40,407 nt of DNA from Butyrivibrio sp. CAG:318 (GTDB lineage: Bacteria > Bacillota > Clostridia > Lachnospirales > Lachnospiraceae), in assembly GCA_000431815.1 (NCBI GenBank), contig FR889252.1, forward strand, positions 1 to 40,407, given 5' to 3'. Shown piece by piece: positions 24,620-33,014 of this stretch. The notes below the pieces were generated by a model that searched no databases, was not told the origin of the DNA, and saw only the letters and a program-made list of their open reading frames with translations. The stretch's first letter is position 1; the number at the start of each line of letters is the position of its first letter. The position numbers were made by a program, and so were the translations under genes.

Positions 24620-25350
24620 AAGCTTAAGCCTCCGTCAATCACAATGACCTGTCCTGTAATATATGATGCCACATCAGAGCAGAGCATATTTACAACCTCA
24701 GCAACCTCTTCAACCTTGCCGAGACGTCCCATAGGTATGTTCTTAAGGTATTCCTCTTTCTTTTCTTCAGGAATTGCCTCAATCATCTCGGTTGTGATGA
24801 ATCCGGGTGCTACCGCATTGACCTGGATACCGTAAGGAGCAAGTTCCTTGGCAAGTGTTGCCGTCATTGAGTTGACAGCGCCCTTTGTCGCTCCGTATAC
24901 CGACTGTCCGGCAAGTGCAAGCTTGGAACTTACGCTTGATACATTGACGATCCTTCCGCTTTTCTGCTTGAACATCTTAAGTGCCGCCTGCTGGCTGCAG
25001 TAAAAATATCCCTTAACGTTGATGTCAAGGCTTCTGTCAAGAGAGTCATTGTTAAGCATAAGAAGATAAGCGTCATCAACAACACCGGCGTTGTTTACAA
25101 GGATATCGATATGTCCGAAATGCTTGTATGCCTCACGGAACATTGACGCCACATCCTTCTGATTAGCTACATTAGCCTTTACTGCGATTGCATCACAACC
25201 CATATCCTTGATTGCGTTGACAACTTTCATTGCCTCTTCTTCATTGCTATTATAATTAACTACAACATCAATTCCGTCCTTGGCAAGTCTTAAAGCACAT
25301 GCCCTTCCGATTCCTCTTGATGCTCCTGTTACTATGGCTACTTTACTCAT
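24616..25350 (-). CDS. fabG: 3-oxoacyl-ACP reductase, FabG type
   Basis: A 244-residue short-chain dehydrogenase with cofactor loop TGASRGIGRA, NNAGVVDDAYL, the catalytic Ser in VNVSSVSSKLA, and Tyr/Lys in YGATKGAVN. The C terminus SYITGQVIVIDGGLSL is typical of FabG. It reduces 3-oxoacyl-ACP with NADPH. AAGGAAGG precedes the ATG. It lies between the double ketosynthase and the dehydratase in a compact operon. Confidence 0.93.
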   Translation of the reverse strand: MSKVAIVTGASRGIGRACALRLAKDGIDVVVNYNSNEEEAMKVVNAIKDMGCDAIAVKANVANQKDVASMFREAYKHFGHIDILVNNAGVVDDAYLLMLNNDSLDRSLDINVKGYFYCSQQAALKMFKQKSGRIVNVSSVSSKLALAGQSVYGATKGAVNSMTATLAKELAPYGIQVNAVAPGFITTEMIEAIPEEKKEEYLKNIPMGRLGKVEEVAEVVNMLCSDVASYITGQVIVIDGGLSL

Positions 25351-25374
25351 CTTCTTATCCTTCCTTTATCCTGA

Positions 25375-27792
25375 TTAATCTGCTTTCTTAAGTACAACGG
25401 CTGTATAAGAACCACCTGCTGCAAAACTTGTTACAAGCATGTATCTGTAATCTGTCGTATCAACAGTTGTCTTAACAGCTTTGCCGTTCTCAAATACATA
25501 TGCTTCCTGCTTTGCCGGAAGTTTTCCAGAAAGTGTAAGTGCTGCATGTACAGCCTCAAGGTTGGCTGCTGCCGCTCTTGACTCGCCTACAACTGTCTTA
25601 ACACTCATAACCGGTTTCGCTTTCTTAAATACTCTGCCATATGAGTTCATCTCTATTGTGTCAACTGTCTTATTACCGTCACCGAATCCAACTACTGCGT
25701 CAATATCATCAACGGATATTCCCGCATTCTCACAAGCCTTGATGATTGCCTTATCAAGTGCTGCATCGGAACCTGCAAGTGTTCCTGCCGATACCGATTC
25801 GTGTGTCATCGCATATCCTGCGATTTCAGCATATTTAACAGCATTACGCGCATCTGCCGACGCTTCGCTTTCGAGCATCATTGTGGTGCTTCCTTCACCG
25901 AGGACAAACTCTGAACCGTTAAGTTCATATGGCTTAACAGTCTCTTCATTTGAGAAGTATCCGAGCTTGCCATAGAGAAGTTTCATTGTCTCCGTGTTCT
26001 CGTCAAGTCCGGTTGCCATCATCATCTTCTCAGCGCCGTCGCGCACTACATTATAAGCATAACAGATACTCTGAAGTCCTGCCTGCATACCGTTGGTAAG
26101 TGTTACATTCACTCCCTTTACGCCTGAGTTGATTGAAAAATATCCGCCTGCAGCATTGTATACTGTATTAGGGAAAATAAATGCGCTTCCCGCATGAAGT
26201 CCGTTCTTAATAAGTCCTTCATGGAAATTAATGATTTCCGTTGCAGGACCGTCAGCCGTACCGACAATCATACCGATTTCAGTTTCATTGTCAGTTGTAA
26301 CCGTAACACCTGCGTCCGCAAGACATGCGCGTCCCGAAATGACCTGTGTCTGGCTTAATTTATCAAGCTTACGATAGAAATTAAGTTTGATTCCGTATTC
26401 TTTGTAATCATCCGCTCCGACTGTTGCAAATAATCCGTCGCCCTCTGACTTAAGTCCGCCGTTCTTAACAGCTTCAACATATGAATCAACCGTATTTCCT
26501 GCAGGGCTTACGATGCCGAATCCAGTAACATATACTTTATTGTTTTCGAGCGGTTTTATTTTTTTCTCATTCTTTGCAAAAATAACACTCGCATTATTAC
26601 CGCCGAATGCGAAGTTATTGGTCATTGCATAATCGATTTCTTTGTGCTTGCTTACATTAGGCATGAAATCAAGCTTGCCGGCCTTCTCCTTAAGATTCTC
26701 AAGATCCTCGTTGGAATATCCGATTGTAGGAGGCACAGTATCAGTTGTAAGAGCCTTGACTGTGTAAATAGCCTCAACTGCTCCGGCTGCACCGAGGCAA
26801 TGGCCTACCATTGACTTGGTTGAATCAACGGCTGTATTATCATTATCACCAAAAATAGTCTGCATAGCCTGGATTTCGGTAGAATCGTTGAGCGGGGTTC
26901 CTGTGGCATGTCCGTTGATGTAATCGATATCGGACGGCTTTAAGTCACTGTTTGCAAGTGCCCATTTCATGGCATTCATCTGGCCTTCACTGTCAGGTCT
27001 CGGCGCTGTGATATGGTGTGCATCGGAACTGATTCCGCCCCCGAGTACATCGCAGTAAATCTTCGCATTTCTTGCAACAGCGTGCTCATATGATTCAACG
27101 ATAAGTGCTCCTGCGCCTTCTCCAAGTGTAATTCCCTTGCTCTTGTTATATGGTGAACACGGATCCGTATCGAGTGCATGGAGTGCTGTGAATCCGCCGA
27201 AAGCAAGTGCTGAGAATGAATCCGCACCGCCAACGATAAATGCGTCGCCTACTCCTGCCCTGATAAGGTCACATGCATATTCAATACTGATCGTACTTGC
27301 CGCACATGCGTTACCGACATTGGTAACAACACCCTTAACTCCGGCAATCTTCGCTACGTTATTGGCGATAACACCGATAGGCATTTTGATGATATCTGAA
27401 GCATCCTCGCTTCCTTCGGCATTATGTCTGTCTGTGAAGAATTTCTGGATACTTACCGCACCGCCTACACAGCTTCCCATAATTACACCGACTCTGTCGG
27501 CATTATTATCATCTATTACAATTCCTGAATCTTTGATTGCTTCGTTCGCTGCCTTAACGCAGAGAAGTGAAACTCTGTCCATCTTCTGTGCATCATCGCC
27601 TGCATCAACATCAAAATGTTCTGCGGACTCAGCTCCGAGATGTGCATAACAGTCCGATGTGTCAATCGAACGTACTTCCTTAATTCCTGAAACACCGTTA
27701 ATACAGTTATTCCAGCTTTCATCCACAGTATTACCGATTGCGTTGATCATTCCGAGACCGGTGATTACGCATCTTTTTTCATTGTCTGCCAT
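25375..27792 (-). CDS. Tandem ketosynthase: active KS fused to chain-length-factor-like KS
   Basis: An 805-residue protein made of two thiolase-fold ketosynthase units. Unit 1 (about 1-408) is a full FabF-type condensing enzyme with Cys163 in GNACAAST, His295 in NGHATGTPL, Lys326 and His331 in KSMVGHCLGAAG, and the C-terminal NNFAFGGNNAS gate loop. Unit 2 (about 418-805) aligns without gaps at these sites. Cys is Met569 (TLTNGMQAG), the first His is Phe703 (VGFGDGNKT), the second His is Glu737 (KTVVGESRAA). The fold glycines, Lys732 and the terminal FAAGGSYTAVV are kept. This is the signature of a chain-length-factor partner, here joined in cis. In type II polyketide and polyene systems KS and CLF are usually separate genes forming a heterodimer. 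AGGAGG precedes the ATG. Confidence 0.88.
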   Translation of the reverse strand: MADNEKRCVITGLGMINAIGNTVDESWNNCINGVSGIKEVRSIDTSDCYAHLGAESAEHFDVDAGDDAQKMDRVSLLCVKAANEAIKDSGIVIDDNNADRVGVIMGSCVGGAVSIQKFFTDRHNAEGSEDASDIIKMPIGVIANNVAKIAGVKGVVTNVGNACAASTISIEYACDLIRAGVGDAFIVGGADSFSALAFGGFTALHALDTDPCSPYNKSKGITLGEGAGALIVESYEHAVARNAKIYCDVLGGGISSDAHHITAPRPDSEGQMNAMKWALANSDLKPSDIDYINGHATGTPLNDSTEIQAMQTIFGDNDNTAVDSTKSMVGHCLGAAGAVEAIYTVKALTTDTVPPTIGYSNEDLENLKEKAGKLDFMPNVSKHKEIDYAMTNNFAFGGNNASVIFAKNEKKIKPLENNKVYVTGFGIVSPAGNTVDSYVEAVKNGGLKSEGDGLFATVGADDYKEYGIKLNFYRKLDKLSQTQVISGRACLADAGVTVTTDNETEIGMIVGTADGPATEIINFHEGLIKNGLHAGSAFIFPNTVYNAAGGYFSINSGVKGVNVTLTNGMQAGLQSICYAYNVVRDGAEKMMMATGLDENTETMKLLYGKLGYFSNEETVKPYELNGSEFVLGEGSTTMMLESEASADARNAVKYAEIAGYAMTHESVSAGTLAGSDAALDKAIIKACENAGISVDDIDAVVGFGDGNKTVDTIEMNSYGRVFKKAKPVMSVKTVVGESRAAAANLEAVHAALTLSGKLPAKQEAYVFENGKAVKTTVDTTDYRYMLVTSFAAGGSYTAVVLKKAD

Positions 27793-27812
27793 TGTCTACC
27801 TCCTGATTTCTC

Positions 27813-27828
27813 GCGGCATAAATGCCGC
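27813..27828 (-). promoter_or_regulatory. Stem-loop between ACP and ketosynthase genes
   Basis: Perfect 7-base arms GCGGCAT and ATGCCGC separated by two bases, shortly upstream of the ketosynthase ribosome site. No T tract follows, so it is not an intrinsic terminator. It could be an mRNA stability or processing element or an operator. Confidence 0.4.
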
Positions 27829-27885
27829 CGGCATATCTATATCGTATTAGTACATAAAAGTATTCTGAATAAACTGCCATGGGCA

Positions 27886-27903
27886 GGAGGACTTTAGTCC
27901 TCC
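27886..27903 (-). promoter_or_regulatory. Stem-loop at the ACP stop codon
   Basis: GGAGGAC and GTCCTCC pair around a four-base loop that contains the ACP stop codon TAA. A smaller CTGCCCATGGCAG palindrome follows directly. No T run, so a 3'-end stabiliser for an ACP-rich mRNA is one reading. Confidence 0.4.
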
Positions 27904-28148
27904 ATATGCTCCATAACGTACTTGCTGAGGGCTTCAATATTGTAGAAGTTCTCCTTAGCCACACCTGTCATCTGTACACCGAATTCCTGATCGATTCCGG
28001 CAATGATTTCAAGTGAGTCGATTGAATCGAGTCCGATTCCGTCTCCGAAAAGCTCAATTTCATAATCAAGTTCTTCTGCAGGGATTCTTAAATTCTCTAC
28101 AAGAATATTTTTGATCTTTTCTGCGATTTCTGTCTGCTTTGCATCCAT
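27894..28148 (-). CDS. Acyl carrier protein (DSID type)
   Basis: An 84-residue acyl carrier protein. The phosphopantetheine serine is Ser42 in GLDSIDSLEII, flanked by acidic helix II residues as in type II FAS and polyketide carriers. The N-terminal helix (QTEIAEKIKNILVENL) is also ordinary. Directly before the double ketosynthase in the message, it is the probable extension-cycle carrier. AAGGAG lies ten bases upstream of the ATG. Stem-loops at its 3' end may raise its expression relative to downstream genes. No holo-ACP synthase is encoded nearby. Confidence 0.92.
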   Translation of the reverse strand: MDAKQTEIAEKIKNILVENLRIPAEELDYEIELFGDGIGLDSIDSLEIIAGIDQEFGVQMTGVAKENFYNIEALSKYVMEHMED

Positions 28149-28216
28149 TGTACAAGCTCTCCTTATGAATAAAGATTTTATATAGATCAGTCGTTAAACT
28201 GTTTCTATCGTTATGA

Positions 28217-29737
28217 TTAGTATTCTATTGTATAATACCTGTCACCGGCGTTACGGTCAAGCGTTTCATAACTTACAATAGTTTTGGTTACTGCCTTATA
28301 GGTCGGAAGAAGTTCATTAGCCGCTTTTACTTTGGCTTTAAGGTCAGCTTCTGTTTCCTTCTCATCTCTGCCCGCATAATATTCCTTATCAGGATTGATT
28401 ACTACCGCCATAAGAGGTCTTCCTCTTAAAGCATCTTCTTTAACTATGCAGTCGGCCACACCGTCGATTTGTTTAAAAAATCTTTCCAGCTCGTCAGGTG
28501 AAATATTTTCTCCGTTCGGAAGGATTATAAGATTCTTACGAAGCCCGAGTATATGCAGATATCCTTCGTCATCTATCTCACCGATATCGCCGGTTTTAAG
28601 CCAGCCGTCCTCTGTGAATACCTCAGCAGTCCGCTCCGGGTCGTTATAATAACCTTTCATCACAACATCGCCCTTGACCTGAATCTCGCCGTCGGATATT
28701 CTGACTTTGGTTCCGGGATATACTTTTCCGACCGAGTCAGGCACCTTATCGGTGTCAACATTACCGGTTACTATATTGGCAGCCTCTGTAAGTCCGTATC
28801 CGGCAAAAAGAGTTATTCCCAGATTTTCTGCCATCCTGATAAGTTTCGGCTGCACATATGCGCCTCCGCATATCATCGTGTCAATTCCTTCGAGAAATTC
28901 TTTGCCCTTGATCCGTGCTACCGAAAGCACCATCTCGGCAAGTCCCGGAACCAGTGTAAGAATTGTCGGCTTCATCTTCGGGATATCGAATACGATATTG
29001 CTCATGTCTTCGCATGCATACACAAGTGCTCCGGTATAAATACATGTAAGCAGGCCTCTTATGGCTCCGAATACATGCGAGAGCGGAAGTATTGCAATTG
29101 TTCTCTGGCCGAATGGTTTTCCCGGGATAAACAATCCGTTATGTGCCGCTCTCATTATTGCTTTATGTGACAACATCGCGCCATATGGATTACCCGGATC
29201 GTTATTAACCGAAAAACATATTACTGCCGTATCATCCGGATCCACATCAGCCATAGGTGCAGGTGAATCTGCTGTTTCATTTATATCATAAACTCTGGTA
29301 TTAACGCCGTCCGTAACCGCTCTGCATGACGGGTGCACGAAAAGGCCTTTAATATCGAATTTGGAAATTATTCTGTTGATATCATCCGTGCTTAATGCGT
29401 TAGGTGCCGCCGGAAGCATTATAACGGCACAGCCGGCCGTAGGAATTGCCATATATAGCTCCATTGCCGCAAGTCCATTAGGCGCAAGCACCGCTATATT
29501 ATCACCTTTGGCGAATCCATTGTCATATATGAATTTACGACGGCATGCAATCCTGTCATACAGTTCACCGTAATTGATCGTGTTTACCATATCACTGATT
29601 GCCGGGCAGTCTGCGAACTTGGCTTTGCAATTCTCAAGCAGCTCACAGAAGGTTTTGTAAAGCGGGAGCTTCTCTAAATCCTCCGGTGCAAGTAATGACT
29701 CAAAATATTCTTTTTGATCGGACGAATAATTAATCAT
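28217..29737 (-). CDS. AMP-forming acyl ligase-like protein with degenerate P-loop
   Basis: About 506 residues in the ANL adenylating fold. Later core motifs are good: A5 GYGLTEAANIVTG, A7 WLKTGDIGEIDDEG and A8 GLRKNLIILPNGENISPDE. But the ATP-binding P-loop (A3, normally SGTTGxPKG) reads SVNNDPGNPYGAMLSH at about 176-191, without the Ser/Thr-Gly run or its lysine. The A10 catalytic lysine (GK in NxxGK) is Asp499 in NAGDRYY, and the protein ends seven residues later. The ORF can be read from an ATG 33 bases upstream, but MINYSSDQKEYF at 29737 fits the family start. It overlaps the preceding acyltransferase stop by eight bases. Sequence context says fatty-acid or starter activation onto ACP; adenylation itself is doubtful. 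Confidence 0.82.
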   Translation of the reverse strand: MINYSSDQKEYFESLLAPEDLEKLPLYKTFCELLENCKAKFADCPAISDMVNTINYGELYDRIACRRKFIYDNGFAKGDNIAVLAPNGLAAMELYMAIPTAGCAVIMLPAAPNALSTDDINRIISKFDIKGLFVHPSCRAVTDGVNTRVYDINETADSPAPMADVDPDDTAVICFSVNNDPGNPYGAMLSHKAIMRAAHNGLFIPGKPFGQRTIAILPLSHVFGAIRGLLTCIYTGALVYACEDMSNIVFDIPKMKPTILTLVPGLAEMVLSVARIKGKEFLEGIDTMICGGAYVQPKLIRMAENLGITLFAGYGLTEAANIVTGNVDTDKVPDSVGKVYPGTKVRISDGEIQVKGDVVMKGYYNDPERTAEVFTEDGWLKTGDIGEIDDEGYLHILGLRKNLIILPNGENISPDELERFFKQIDGVADCIVKEDALRGRPLMAVVINPDKEYYAGRDEKETEADLKAKVKAANELLPTYKAVTKTIVSYETLDRNAGDRYYTIEY

Positions 29738-30470
29738 TGGCTTTATCTCTCTCTTCCAGAATCTCATCAAGCTTGGTCTGAATCCTTGACTTGACGAGTT
29801 CGCTTATCTCTGTCTTCTTAAGATCCTTATATTCTTCATATGGTATCGGTGTCAGATAATGTATCTGTGTCGTACATTTCTTAAGTGAATTGCCATTAAG
29901 TGCTTTATATGAATCTACAAGCACACACGGAACAATCGGCGTCTTCGACGCTATCGAACACCTGAAACATCCGGAATTAAATTTCTGAAGTTTATTCTTG
30001 TTATCGCTCCATTTGCCTTCCGGGAAAATAAGATATTTTCTTCCGGCTGCAACCTCTTGTCCTATCTCATTGAGAACACGTAACTGTTGTCTCGGATCAT
30101 CAAAATCAAGGCGTTTTCCTTCAACAAGGTCAATAACCTGCTTGGCAACTATTTTTTCTGACTGTTTTTTCTCCATGAGCACGCCCATCGGCTCATCATG
30201 ATAAAGCATTATCCCTAGTGCATCATATTTGCCCTGATGATTAGGATATATTATATATCCTGTATCCTTTGGCAGATTATCTAGTCCGAAAACCTCTGTC
30301 TTAGTACGGCCGCGGCGTCTCATGTGATCCATGATGTGCTGCGCAAGCCTGTATTTGTCTTCCCTGTTGTATTTCTCAGGGTGATTCATATATTTGTGAT
30401 ATTTAAGCAGCATATGTACCACAAAATAAGGGCTGCTTCCTGCCACATAATAGAATCTTAACATTCCCAT
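29730..30470 (-). CDS. Lysophospholipid acyltransferase-like protein (PlsC family)
   Basis: A 246-residue acyltransferase of the LPLAT/PlsC superfamily with the catalytic HX4D motif in YPNHQGKYDALG (about residues 76-87), the acceptor motif FPEGKWS, and VPCVLVDSYKA in the C-terminal strand. Such enzymes move an acyl chain from ACP or CoA onto a glycerol or lysolipid hydroxyl. The first 45 residues lack a clear membrane helix but include a hydrophobic amphipathic part. The stop overlaps the ligase start. It is one of two acyltransferases in the operon. The acceptor is unknown. A glycolipid acceptor is one option. Confidence 0.87.
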   Translation of the reverse strand: MGMLRFYYVAGSSPYFVVHMLLKYHKYMNHPEKYNREDKYRLAQHIMDHMRRRGRTKTEVFGLDNLPKDTGYIIYPNHQGKYDALGIMLYHDEPMGVLMEKKQSEKIVAKQVIDLVEGKRLDFDDPRQQLRVLNEIGQEVAAGRKYLIFPEGKWSDNKNKLQKFNSGCFRCSIASKTPIVPCVLVDSYKALNGNSLKKCTTQIHYLTPIPYEEYKDLKKTEISELVKSRIQTKLDEILEERDKAND

Positions 30471-30498
30471 ACCATATCCATCCTTTGCATATCTCTAT

Positions 30499-31212
30499 CT
30501 ATTGCGGATAATTTTCCCAATATCCTGTCATCATTTTCTCAACTGCCCTGACCGGAATAAGCGGAGCGCATACTTTACGTGCCGTCTCCTCGGACAGTTT
30601 TCTGTTAATCCCGAATTCCTTACCGGCATCCTCGATGCCGTTAAGATACTTATTAAGTATCGGTTTCATCTGGTCAAGTTCGAGTATCTCTCCCTGCGGA
30701 CAGAAAACCTTGGTGTAATTGTCCTTGCCGCATATCATGTCAAACTCTCTGGTAACCGAATCATATACTATATCTGTCGACGAATGTGCGCATGACGATA
30801 CCAGAATAAGTCTTTTATCTGAAAAATCATATCTGTAATCCATGATCAGGAGATTATCCTCCGTGGCATGTCTGCCTTTGTATGGCATCTTAAACGGAAG
30901 AAGTCTGTCAAGCATTGTCTTCATCTTGGATGACACACCGAAGAAATACAGTGGAAAACTAAGAATTATATTATCGCTCTCCATAATCTTGTCACGGATA
31001 ATGTCCATATCATCTCTGATAACACATTGTCCCGGAGTGACCTTCCAGCATCCGAAGCAGCCGACACAGTGGCTGATATTCATATTTTTTAATTCTATGA
31101 CTTCTGTCTGTGCATCTGCCGTGGCTTCAATTCCCCTGGCAAAGCGTGACGCAACCATGTATGAGTGGCTGGCTTCTCCTTTAAGGCTGCCGTTTATAAT
31201 AAGTGTCTTCAT
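30499..31212 (-). CDS. Flavodoxin-fold NAD(P)H-dependent oxidoreductase
   Basis: A 237-residue flavoprotein of the NADPH-dependent FMN reductase / iron-sulfur flavoprotein type. The FMN phosphate loop is INGSLKGEASHS (7-18). A CVGCFGCW motif with a later cysteine (PGQCVI) could ligate an iron-sulfur cluster or form redox disulfides. SFPLYFFGVSSKMKTMLDR is the typical isoalloxazine side. The C-terminal 80 residues are of unknown role. The start overlaps the patatin-like gene stop (ATGA). In a lipid operon it may supply electrons to a tailoring step; it is not a FabI/FabK-type enoyl reductase, which would have a Rossmann SDR or TIM-barrel fold. Confidence 0.83.
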   Translation of the reverse strand: MKTLIINGSLKGEASHSYMVASRFARGIEATADAQTEVIELKNMNISHCVGCFGCWKVTPGQCVIRDDMDIIRDKIMESDNIILSFPLYFFGVSSKMKTMLDRLLPFKMPYKGRHATEDNLLIMDYRYDFSDKRLILVSSCAHSSTDIVYDSVTREFDMICGKDNYTKVFCPQGEILELDQMKPILNKYLNGIEDAGKEFGINRKLSEETARKVCAPLIPVRAVEKMMTGYWENYPQ

Positions 31213-32096
31213 ATAGCTTCCTTATCCTGTGCTTCTTTATCGTTATTCAAGGCGAATTCCTTCAGTATGTCAAGATTCTCAGTTGCCACATCCCTGCCAT
31301 TCTGATAGAACGCTTCAACCTTGGTATCATCCTGTTCGAATTTATTAATGCAGTCTATTCCCGGCCTGAGAACAATCGCCCTGCCTTCTTTTTCAAGTTT
31401 TTTAAGAAGTTCAAGTTCTTTGGCATATACATCGGTGCGCTCAAGCAGTGCCTTGTAAAAATTCGGATATTTATGTTTATATTTCATTGCCATAACAGCC
31501 TTGGCTTTACCGTAATTGGTCGGAGTTTCGCTTACACTCTTTGTCATTACGACAACCAGTCTGTCACAGCCCTGCTCCAACGCTCTCTCAAGCGGTATTG
31601 AATCACAGATGCTTCCGTCAAGATAATGATATCTGCCTATCTTAACCGGTGCACACATAAGCGGAACCGAGCATGATGCCTTACCAAGGTTAAGAAACCT
31701 GTCTATATCTTCACGCTCATCATAATATTCAGCCTTGCCTGTATCGCAATTGGACACAACTACTTCAAGCGCAACATCCGACTTGCGGAATTTATCGAAA
31801 TCATACGGATACTGCTTATAAGGGTATTCAAAAAACATTTTATCGAGATTAAGGAACTTGCCGTGCTTTAACATCTGTTTCAGTCCAAAATAATTCTGGC
31901 TGTGATCTTTCGGTTTAATAACATTGCGGGTTCTTCCTACCTGTCCGGTAATATATCCCATTCCATTGCCTGCGCCGGCGGAAACTCCAATTACATAGTC
32001 GTATTCAATTCCATTTTCCATGAGTACATCGAGCACTCCGGATGTAAACACCCCTCTGAAAGCTCCTCCCTCCAGTACAAGTCCTGTTTTTGCCAT
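31209..32096 (-). CDS. Patatin-like phospholipase/acyl hydrolase
   Basis: A 295-residue patatin-family protein (YjjU-like). The glycine-rich oxyanion loop is LEGGAFRGVFTSG (8-20), the nucleophile serine is in GVSAGAGNG (about 37-45), and the catalytic aspartate is in LDGSICDSIP. All parts of the Ser-Asp dyad are present. It would hydrolyse ester bonds of lipids or, in reverse, transfer acyl groups. Within this operon it can release or edit acyl chains between the two acyltransferases. GAGGTGAT precedes the ATG. Confidence 0.9.
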   Translation of the reverse strand: MAKTGLVLEGGAFRGVFTSGVLDVLMENGIEYDYVIGVSAGAGNGMGYITGQVGRTRNVIKPKDHSQNYFGLKQMLKHGKFLNLDKMFFEYPYKQYPYDFDKFRKSDVALEVVVSNCDTGKAEYYDEREDIDRFLNLGKASCSVPLMCAPVKIGRYHYLDGSICDSIPLERALEQGCDRLVVVMTKSVSETPTNYGKAKAVMAMKYKHKYPNFYKALLERTDVYAKELELLKKLEKEGRAIVLRPGIDCINKFEQDDTKVEAFYQNGRDVATENLDILKEFALNNDKEAQDKEAI

Positions 32097-32136
32097 AATA
32101 TCACCTCACCCGGTACAGCTTATTCCTAAGCTTAAT

Positions 32137-32367
32137 TTATTTTTGTGTTTTGTCTTCTATGTAAGAAATTACATCATTAACAGTCTCTAATCTGGCGGAA
32201 TCATCAAATGTAATTCCGTATTCATCTTCAATCGATACCGCAAGAAGCATCATCGTAAGTGAATTTAATCCCAGATCCTCAACAAGGAGGCTGTCCTTAT
32301 GGATATCACCGGAATCCACCTCCGGTATAACATTCTGAAAAATTTCAATAAGTTTGTCAAAAATCAT
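32137..32367 (-). CDS. Second acyl carrier protein (NSL type)
   Basis: A 76-residue acyl carrier protein with the phosphopantetheine Ser36 in DLGLNSLTMMLL. An Asn replaces the usual Asp before the serine, as in many secondary-pathway carriers and D-alanyl or polyketide carriers. It differs clearly from the DSID-type ACP five genes downstream, so the two probably carry different intermediates (starter or finished chain versus growing chain). The start overlaps the upstream acyltransferase stop (ATGA), and AAGGAG precedes it. Confidence 0.9.
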   Translation of the reverse strand: MIFDKLIEIFQNVIPEVDSGDIHKDSLLVEDLGLNSLTMMLLAVSIEDEYGITFDDSARLETVNDVISYIEDKTQK

Positions 32368-33002
32368 CTTTCTTCTCCTTTGGTCTTATTCATAAGTTCT
32401 TTTACTATCTGTCTGAACCTCTCACTCTCACTTTTAAGGTATTTCGGGGTAAGTCCCTTTCCCTCAGCGGCAAGTTCAGTAGGTTCGCCTATAAGCACTC
32501 TCTGGCGTCTGCCAAAAAACATATTATATCTGCCGTCAATGGCATATGGAACTATTTTGGCTCCGGACATGATCGCAAGCATCACAAATCCCGATTTAAA
32601 TTCGCGCGGCTCATCCGCTTTGCCTGTACGGCCCTCCGGATATATAATTACCGACTGTCCCGCCTTAAGCGCCTCTCTCGCATGTCTTAACCATGCCGTA
32701 TCGAGTCCGTAGCGGTCTATGGGAATACATCTGTTATTCTTAAGGAACCAGTTAAACTGCGGTTTCTCATACCAGTCTTTGGCAACCATTATGCATCCCT
32801 TCGCCTGTGCGAAAATAACCGATGTGAGGAGCCCGTCATCATGGCTCGTATGATTGCCCACGAAGATTACCGGCTCGTCATATCTGCGGTTATGTCTCTG
32901 CTTATCCGTATATCTGATTCTCGGTCTGAAAGCCAGCCACACAAAGGCTGTCATAAGTCCACGCCCTATTCCGGCACCTATCTTCTGCAATAAATTAAGC
33001 AT
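32364..33002 (-). CDS. 1-acyl-sn-glycerol-3-phosphate acyltransferase-like (PlsC family)
   Basis: A 212-residue PlsC-family enzyme. HX4D is in VGNHTSHDDGLL, the substrate motif is YPEGRTG and VPYAIDGRYN lies beyond. An N-terminal hydrophobic helix (about 8-25, GIGRGLMTAFVWLAF) likely anchors it to the membrane. It transfers an acyl group from ACP or CoA onto a lipid hydroxyl. The downstream coupled ACP suggests ACP is the donor. It starts 12 bases after the MntP-like stop, with AAGGATGG. Confidence 0.88.
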   Translation of the reverse strand: MLNLLQKIGAGIGRGLMTAFVWLAFRPRIRYTDKQRHNRRYDEPVIFVGNHTSHDDGLLTSVIFAQAKGCIMVAKDWYEKPQFNWFLKNNRCIPIDRYGLDTAWLRHAREALKAGQSVIIYPEGRTGKADEPREFKSGFVMLAIMSGAKIVPYAIDGRYNMFFGRRQRVLIGEPTELAAEGKGLTPKYLKSESERFRQIVKELMNKTKGEER

Positions 33003-33014
33003 TCTTCCATCCTT

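Noticed and set aside
25375..27792. Simple duplication of FabF with two active sites
   Set aside because: The second unit lacks the Cys and both His residues while keeping fold residues, which fits a chain-length-factor role.
30499..31212. Flavoprotein as the missing enoyl-ACP reductase
   Set aside because: Flavodoxin-like fold with INGSLKGEASHS; known enoyl reductases are SDR-like or FabK TIM-barrel proteins.
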